Positions 10,050 to 19,000 of a stretch of 64,000 nucleotides of DNA are shown here, in pieces. The DNA comes from Symbiodinium microadriaticum (taxonomy: Eukaryota; Sar; Dinophyceae; Suessiales; Symbiodiniaceae). The DNA is taken from assembly GCA_001939145.1 (NCBI GenBank), contig LSRX01000063.1, positions 63,188 through 127,187 on the forward strand, in the 5' to 3' direction. Every line of letters starts with the position of its first letter. Position 1 is the first letter of the stretch. The translations under genes and the position numbers were made by a program. A model generated the notes under the pieces. The model made no database searches, was not told the DNA's origin, and saw nothing but the letters and a program-made list of their open reading frames with translations.

Positions 10050-13000
10050 TTACAGCTTAGCGCGGCTCACTCTGTACACTCCTTCATTGATAACCTTGAT
10101 TATGAAATCAGGTTTCATGCTCTTTGTGAAACAGTCTGCTGCCTGTGTGGCTGTGTCAATCCAATCCACACGATCTCCTCCTTCGAGGTAGATATCAAAC
10201 GTACGGGCACCGTCTTCATTGAAGATAGACTGTCGGAGTGCAGATAACTCAATCTGAAGCCGTTTATCTTGCACCCGGGCCGGTGCTTCGGAGTTCAAGT
10301 GATCGGCTAGGCTTCTGCAATCCGTTAAGCACACATGCGGGACCTTAGTCCTCGCTAGCTGTTCCCAATCGGCGCCTCTTGAACCGAATCCGTAGATTTC
10401 GGCGAGTGCTGCGCGGATCCTATCTCCGGATTCCTGCGCGTTCTGAAGAGCATACGTTTCTGCTTGCAACGTAGCTCGGCACACGCGTTTGATGGTGGTC
10501 GAGGCAAAAGACACTACCATCACGTCGTAACTGCTACAGCTCGCATCGCGTAGCTGTTGTTCCGGGACAAGGAAGTGAATGCGGCCTTGTTGCGACTTGC
10601 TGTTGCTTTCGCCTGCGAAGCTGGCGTCCGAGGCCGTCAACACTCCTAACTTCTCAAAGTCGAAAGGTCCGTTTCGGTACCTTAACTTAAGATTACGTCC
10701 CTTCTGAGCTAACTCTAAAACCTTGTTAGCCTCACGTAGTGTGGCAATGGTTGCCCCTTTTATCGAGCTTTGCAGCTTCGATACACGGTATAAGATATCT
10801 GGCCGGGCTTGCCTAGATATCCACGACAGGCTGCCTACTACTGAACGGAGCTGGCGCTCCTCACCACGATCAATCTGATCTGTGCTCTTCCTATTTGACT
10901 TAATATCAATATAGGTGATCTTAGTAGTATTATCGATGACATCGATTAATACGTCATTGCCTGACTTGTCAAACTGCTTGCCACAGAAGCGTAGTCTACC
11001 AGACTCGCGTCGGCCTACCTCAAACTTCTTGAGTAAGCGATCTATAATAGTACCGCCCTTGCCGATAGACGCCCATAGGAAGTCGTCTACGTGTGTCGTG
11101 AGTACACATACAACTTTTCCGCCGTCGCGGTAAAAGTAAAACGCTGGGAATATGCGACTCACCTGGAAACCGACGTCGCGTGCTTCCCTGTCAACTTTTC
11201 TCCAGAACCCACGTCCGCTATCACAGAGTCCATATACAGGTACTCTGATCAAGAGCATTGCCTCAGGGTCAATGCCTGGCAAACCCCCACTGGGTTGACG
11301 CATAAGCACCACCCTATCGATAGGCTCTGCTTGGAAATACGCGTTGCGTATATCGGACGATTCTACGGGCACACCATGCGATGCAGCAAACGCTGCTACG
11401 AGAGCATGCGTTTCAAGGTCGGAAGTCGGAGCATCTGTCCGTACTTCTGTCGAATCCTCAAAATTGCCGCACGACACCAGCCTTGATTTAAACTCTGGTG
11501 AGTAGTTTTCCTTCAGGCGTTCATGATAGTTGTTGATTGTATCAACCCATTTTGATGGTATTGGTACATGGCCTGCATCCAACAATTCCTTTAACTGGGC
11601 ACCTTTAATAGGAATCGCTGCCTGGAAATCCTCATATTTCTTCCATTCCTTGGCTCTTGATCCGTCGATGTGGGATCGTACGGATGGCGTGCAGTTCCAG
11701 TACTTCAAAGACTCAGGGAGTTCTTTGAGTTCCTGCTCAACCTGTTCTTGCGTTGCAAGACGGTTGCTCCAGAAACCTGTGAATTTCTTGCGAATACTCA
11801 CGTTCGCTTCTTCCTCGACACGTCGCTCCTCGAAACGAGCGCGTATTGATGCAGGCAAATCATCTAACAACTCTGCCCTGCTGATACGACGTTTAGGTGT
11901 CTGTTCAGCTTCAGGCTCTGCAGTGCTAACTCTGCGCGAGCGGGCAGTAGTTACAGGCGGTGGCGACCTTGACCTACCTCTGGCTGCTGATGCTTCACCT
12001 TCTTCTTCTTCAAAGATAGAAGATAAAGGCTGCGGTCCATCTAGAAGGCCATATGATGGTCCTTCTTCTTCTCCTTCCTCAACAGGCATATCGTCTTCGA
12101 TGTCCTCTCCAGGTACATCACGCAAATCCTCGAATTGCTGTTGTCCTTGGATAAGACTCTCCGGCAGGATAGCCTCTCCTTGCAACACTGCCTGGGCTAG
12201 TGCTTCTGCATCCTGAGCGGGCCTCAGGTTCTGCGCGGAAACCAAAACTGGTACATTCTGGCATAAAACCCAGACGCTTTCATTTTGATTACCCTCAAAA
12301 CCTATAACCCTAGATGCAGTTGACCAGGCTGTCTTGCCGGTCTTGTCACGCCTGAAACACACCACGTCTCCAACGGAGTACGTGTAAGGCAGTGGCTTTG
12401 CGTTCCTGAGCAAAGCTCTTTGCACACGCTTAGATGTATCTAAATGCACAAATGCCTTCTTAGCCTCATTTCGTGCCTGGTGAATCAATGCAAATCGGCT
12501 CTCAGGATCTACTTGGTCCTCGAGGGATCCAAGGTCTGCGCTGTTGTCCTCCTCCACTAAGGATGGGGGACCCCTAGCTGACTTACCTAATACCCATTGC
12601 GATGGGGAGTAGCCTCCATGACGCATCATTGTATTCTTGGTGATACAGCATTCATCCAAGACTGTTTGCAACTGAACCTGACCTGCGGCTTGGGTTTGCG
12701 AAACCACCTTGCGAGCCATTGCCTTGAGTACTCCTCCATGGCGCTCTACGCGTCCTATGGATTCTGGAGTCTCTAGCGGGGCGTGTGTGACTTGCACACC
12801 ATGTGCTGCGCAATATTGCGCTAGCACCCCTCGGTTGTGAAGTCCTCGGTCACACCGTAGGACCACTGGTAGGCCTGCCCATGAGGTCCATCGTCGTTGT
12901 ATGGCCTCGAGGCATCGGGCAGATGAGGGAAGACCATCGCCCACGCGTACGATCTCTACCAGTTGAAAACACGTTCCCAGGCAAACCATGTTCATCACTT

Positions 13001-16000
13001 GGTGCTTGGTGCCTTGAGCATCCAAGCATTCGAAGACATCTACACCTAAGGCATGATTAAACGAGTATCGTTCCGGCATGGATACGATATGTGCCTTGCG
13101 CCTTGGTTTAGTGTCCTCACATTCGGTGCATCTGTGGAGCCTCGCGGCTTCCACATAAGATTTGTCAATCCTTGCCGTCCGGAGGAGGTTAATCAAAACC
13201 TTCCTCGGACAATGTCCGAACTGACGGTGGAGTCTGCGGATCGCTACGCGTACCCTCTGCGGTACGGCACGCCACTTCTTCCTCCTTTCGGACTCCTCTA
13301 GGGGTAGTCCTGGCAAGTCCACCTCGTCGAGCTGAGTCTCCTCAGTGATGGCCTCTTCTGAGGGGTCCATCAGAGCAAAGTCCTGGGGTGACTCAACCTG
13401 ATCGAACGTTCCATCATCGAATTCTTCGATTGATGGGTATGCTGTGTGCGACACCAGTGCAGTGGCCACTTGGTGTTCTGCCACGTGTTTGAGCCAGACC
13501 AGAAAGTCTTGAGCAAACACATCGTCGAAGTTTAGGGGTGACATATAGGGATAACTATTAGTACACCACCCTTCGAAATCATCTAGCAAACCTTGATCAT
13601 TGCCATAAAAAGAGATATCGCCTATACCATACAATGGATGTATTGGTATACTCGCCTCTTGCCATCGGCTGGTTTGTGCTCCATCCACTAAAAGGTACGG
13701 AGTCCCAGCTAGCTCACAATGGCTAATCACCTCGTCTAGTAGATCGGAGTGATTTAGACCTTCGTCATTTTCGTTATACCTAATGGCTACAACGACTAGA
13801 CTAGGTCCTACCTCTTGTAGCTCCTTCCTGGCTCCGTTAGGAGTCCAGGGGCCTTTGGCGCTGATGCCAACGTCGACGCAATGCGTGATTGGGTCCTGAA
13901 AGGTACCGGGCTCGCTCGTGAAAACAACTATGTGTTTAGGACCGACAGTGGTTCCTAAGTTGCTCACGCAAAGGAGATTCTTAAGAGCCTTGTCGTGGTC
14001 TCTTAGCTGGGTAATACCTCTGGTTACTACCCGCTTCCTTGCCTTACTCAACACGGCTAGTGAGGCTACTGGTTGTGTTCGGGTGTTTGGGTCTTCTGAA
14101 GAGATCACCAAACCACCCCCGTCGACACCACCCTCATCATCCGACCCTGAATCCGACCAATCAGCCCATCGTTTGCGGGGTCGCTCCTTGGGCTTGAGAG
14201 CTACGGGTCGGGGTGGTGGAGGCGGTCTTCGGGCCTTCCGTTTTCGAACCTCTTTCCAATCTGATGGTTCTTGGGCCTCAACAGGCTGAGCTAGGCTAGT
14301 AGAGGACTCGGGTCCTTCTGCTTCGGCTTTCGGGGGTTTGGGCATAGACTTAGTAGCTGTGGTAGCTCCGGGGCCTTGCCTAAGTACAACAGGATTGGTA
14401 GTTGCATTAACTCCGGGGCCTTGCTTGAGGACTATAGGCTCATCCCTAGGGCTAGGAACCTTAATCCCCACAAACGCCCCATCCCCCTTGTACGCTCCAC
14501 GGGACTCCTCGCGCTGCTGTCGCTTCTTGCCCTGTCCCTCGGGCTGACGCTCTCCTTTGTAGGTAGAGCGATGGTCCATGAAGCCTGCGTCCGCTAATGC
14601 TGGACGGGCGAGGACCATAAAGCGCCGCATCTCCCCTTGGGGTAGATTCAAGTCCTGCAAAGGAGGTACTTGAGCATGCATCGGCGCGTCCCGCAGCATG
14701 ATTCGGATGCTACCTGGCTCAAACAAAAGGACAGTTTTGAGCCAGGTGCGCAGTGACCGATCACAGCTGAACGGGAGCGGCTGCTCGTGGCAGTGGGGCC
14801 GCCACCAGAACCGCACGTTGTGGAGTACGGTCCTGGCGCTGTTGCCCATGCCCACGGGGCCTTTCCAGCCATCACGCCTCTTATCCTCATGACCTGAGTC
14901 ATTGAGGTCCCTTTTGATGGTCCGTGCAAGATCCATCAAGTCGGGAAACGTGAGGTTGGCCGCCCACGGGGTCATATCATCTGGATCGTCATCGATTCCA
15001 GGAACCAGGTTCAGCGTCTCCTCGATGATGCTGTCCATCGTGTCGTGGCCGTCTCCAAACGCGGTACTGTTGTCAGTCCTGTCGGTAGAGCCTCCAGCTG
15101 CACCACCCCGTGGGGTTGGTGTCGGGGAACGCTCCCTGCGGGATGGCGTCATCGAACGATCGCCCATCTTGCCTCGCCTGAAAAAGCCAGATCGAGACCG
15201 CTGCGGCGTAGAGCTCCTGGAGATGTAGCCACCATCGTCCTCCGAGCCAGATCTCCCGCGGGTAGATCGTCCACGACTGCCTTGGCCAGGAGTCCCACGA
15301 GGGGTACTCCGCGGCGTGTGTTGCGGGGTCTCTTGGTGGTACCCCGCCAGGTAGCCCTTCTCTTGCTGATCCTGAAACCACTCGTTCCACTGCTCAGCGA
15401 CGCAAGCTTGGCCGTAAAGGTTGCGATTCTGGGTCTCCAGATCTTGAATCCTCAGCTCCAAGGCCACGTTGCGGTCCTTGGTCTCCTGAAGCTCTCCCTT
15501 CACGCGCTCCAGTAGTGCTTCCGCTCGGATAGCACGGTCACGCCAGTCCAGGTCGTCCCTTGGGGGTACGACGCGTCCAGCAGGTGGCCCCTTCGGGGGT
15601 CCACCACCACCATCACCACCAGAGCCGCCGCCAGGACGGAGAGACGCAGGCGGTCCCTTGGGTACCGGAGGGCCTCTCGGCATCCTGGATCCGCCACCAG
15701 AGTGGTCGGACGATGCAGCAGGGGGTGCACCGCTCGACGCACTCTGTTCCGGCGCTTGCGTAGGCACAGGATCTGGAGGTCCGGGATCGGTACCTCCCTT
15801 CGGCTGCTTGTTGGGCGTTGAGCTCCTCTTCTGGGCGCCGCCTGCCAAGGACCCAGCTGGTGGGTTCCTTGGAGTGCCTCCACCGGCGCGCGGAGGTCCT
15901 AAGGAGGTACCTCGTGTCGCGGGTGGTGGCGCGCTGTGGGCAGCGGGGTCCGGAACGGTACCACCACCACCACGTGAGCGCTGGCGATCGACCGGATGAG

Positions 16001-19000
16001 TCGCATAACGCGTCACCTGCGGGTCTAGTTGAGCTAGTACCCGGTTGCCGAGCTGAGTGGCTTCGGCATGGTCAAAATGACCGCGGCACTTAGCGCACTT
16101 GCCGCCGCACTTCATTTCAGCCCAGCTGGCATTCGCGTGGAGATGGCCAAGAAAATGGTCCATCCCAAGCACGTAGAGGCCAGCGCTGATCAGCGTGCCA
16201 ATGGCTACGCTTCGGTGTCTGTTCGAAGTGCAGTAAGGCAGCACAACCAAAGGTTTGTGCCCATCAACGGCCATCTCGATGTCCTTGAAGCACGACGTCA
16301 GGATGTGGCGACCAGCTGGCGAACTCAGGACCCCCTCAAGGATTCCTGGGTGCCGCCCCACGCATTGACTGAACGCCCCTTCATGGGGGTCGTTCAAACC
16401 ACGAAGGTCATGCAATCGGACGTTAAAGTTCCGTACTGCAACCGGGAAGGCATCAACCCAACCGTCTTTGTGGTTGATGCGCTTCCTGTCGCGTCCTTGG
16501 GCGTCGAACTGATAGCGAGCTCCACCTGTAAAGATGATGATGTTCGGCCACTCGTTCGCAGGCTTGTTGTAGTACACCGAAGTGTTACTACAAAAGCAAC
16601 CGTTCACCAGTCCCTCATAGTTGGGTACTGGGGCCAGCAACACCATGGCGACAGGTGAAGGTCGGTCGCCCGTACCTTCCCCAGATCCCGAATGGGTACC
16701 TGGGTCCAACACGCGGGCGAGGCTCTGCTGTTCCTGTGCCACTGAACCTTGGGGCTTTAGGGGCCTACTCCTAGGCCTAGCCTTAGGGTCCCTAAGGTGC
16801 TTAACACACTCTGGCAAGTCCTCTTGAAAGCTGCTTAAGCAAAGTAGTAGCAAACCCGTTTCACTGCAACGGGCTAGAGGCACATGCGACATGGAGCCAT
16901 CGTCGTTGCGGATCGAACAGGTACATGTGCGCATATCCTTAATCAGCCCTAAGGTGCTTTGGGCGAAAAGGCTTAGGAGGAGAGGATTGCGAGCTGGGGT
17001 GTCAATTTCGTGGCTCTCTAGTACTCCACCTAGGGTAGTACTACCTTTCTCGATGCTGAAGGGCAGCCTACGCTTACCTAGGGTACTAGATGTGGCACCT
17101 AATCCCGCAAACGACTTAGTCTTAGAGTCTACCCATGGAAAGGTTAGACCGAGGGCCTTAAGTCGTTGCTCAGCTAATCTACCCCAAGAAACGGAATGAC
17201 AGGTGGAATTGCAACCTTCGTCCAAAGCTCCCCAAACATGAACCTCCGAAGAACTCCACATATCTATTAGGGGCAGGTTGTCAATCCTCACTAGGTCTCC
17301 CTGAGGGGTAGAACCCGCACCTGCTATGTTGCGAGGGAACACCCTAGGGTTGTTCCACCTTGGTTTCGCCTTGGCCTCGGGTTTTGGTGCAGGGGCTGCG
17401 GACCTAGAGGGTTCCGGGCTTAGGGCCTTAGGTTCCGAAGGTGGGGTTCCCCTACCTTTGCCGCGGTTGACCCACCTAGGCTTAGAACTAAAACCCCCCT
17501 TGCCCAAGCCCACGCTCCTCTCGGGAGCAGCACCAGACGATGAACTCGCTGAGGTCTGGTCCTGAACAGGAGGAACAGGGACCCAGCGCCGCTTCACGGG
17601 ACCCATTGGATTCCCTGGTTGGGTAATCCATTTAGGTTTCACTTGCACATAGGCCTGTGCCACGTCTGTGGACCTAAGTTCTACAGACGATGCTGCTGCA
17701 ACCCTTAAGTCACTCTTCACTCCCTTAGGGTAGAGATTAGGGTCTTTAGGGGTATTTTGCGGCTGTGCTGAAGACGAGGATCCCGAAGGATTCCTCGCCC
17801 CAGAGGACCCCGAGGGGTTCCTCTCAGCTAACCTTGCTTCTGCTTCCGCTAGGATAGCAGCACGCCGGCGGTGCCAGGCGTCCGCTTGAGCACGGTTTTC
17901 CTCATCGCGGTCCTGGTCTGTTGGTCCGTGCCAGTGCGGCACAGCCGGGATATGAACTGGATTCCGCGCTTGGTAATCCAGGCGCTGGAGTTCTCTCCCA
18001 GCCACGTGACGCACCTGAAGCCTGTTGGCTTGAGCAGAGGCAGACTCGAGGACCGTGATTGTGTCGGGTTCCTCTTCACCAGCGATCTGTTGACGAGCTC
18101 GAGCAAAAGCTTCGTCAAGTTCTCGTTGGGCTTCATCCTCGGCGTTTTGCCGCTCGAGGGCGTCATCCAGCTCATCGACGTTGTAGCTGCCAGGGGCTCC
18201 ATCGTCCGAGGAACCTCCAGGGAAAGGATCGTTGAGCTCACTCTCCGCGCGAAAGCTTTCCAACAAGATGGCTTCTCGATAGTCAGCGTCCATCTCAGGA
18301 TCTCTGCTTCCTAAGAAGGTATCGGCCCCAAAGGGGTCCGATATGCGGTAAAACTCCGGCTCTGCGGTAGTTGTCGGCGGTTGCTCGGGAGCCTGTGGCT
18401 TCCCTTTCACCTTGGGCTTGCCTTTTCCCTTACCTTTGTGCCTGCCTGGGCTGCGACCTCGTGCCACCATGGCGGTTGGCACAAAACCCCATGATGGGCT
18501 AGCGGGGCTTTGTTCCATAACGGATACAATAGCCTCGCGCAACCATTCATGCAAAGCTGCTGGGTGTATGCGCTCTTCTTGCGCCATCGCGTTGGTGACG
18601 CGATCTTGGAACACTGCCATGAGTTGTTCCACGGCCTCTTGGTTGAGGTCCGCGGTTGCATCGTCAGCCGTCAGGGCTTGTACGATAGGCAGAGCTTGCT
18701 CCGTTGCTTCGAGCAGCTTCTCAGACACAGCTTTGCGCTCGCGGTGAAAGTCTTGGGGTACTTCATCAACAAAAGTCCCACACATACGGCAGAACGTTCG
18801 GGACGTAGTCCTCGAACTTCCTCTGTGATCTGTTGCCTCGTGGGGGCATACAGACGGATCGATGGTATAGACGTGCTCGCGCTTCTCCTGCGATACATGG
18901 CCGCAGTCGCGGCATGTTTTTCGAACGAAGTTTGCAGAACTGCCGGCATAGGTGAAATCCGTGCAGTTGGCGCACCGATCCTTTGGTGGATTCGGTGGGG

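Noticed and set aside
16000-16640. Bacterial contamination, given the RapZ-like motif
   Set aside because: The motif lies inside the uninterrupted retroelement frame, in both copies.
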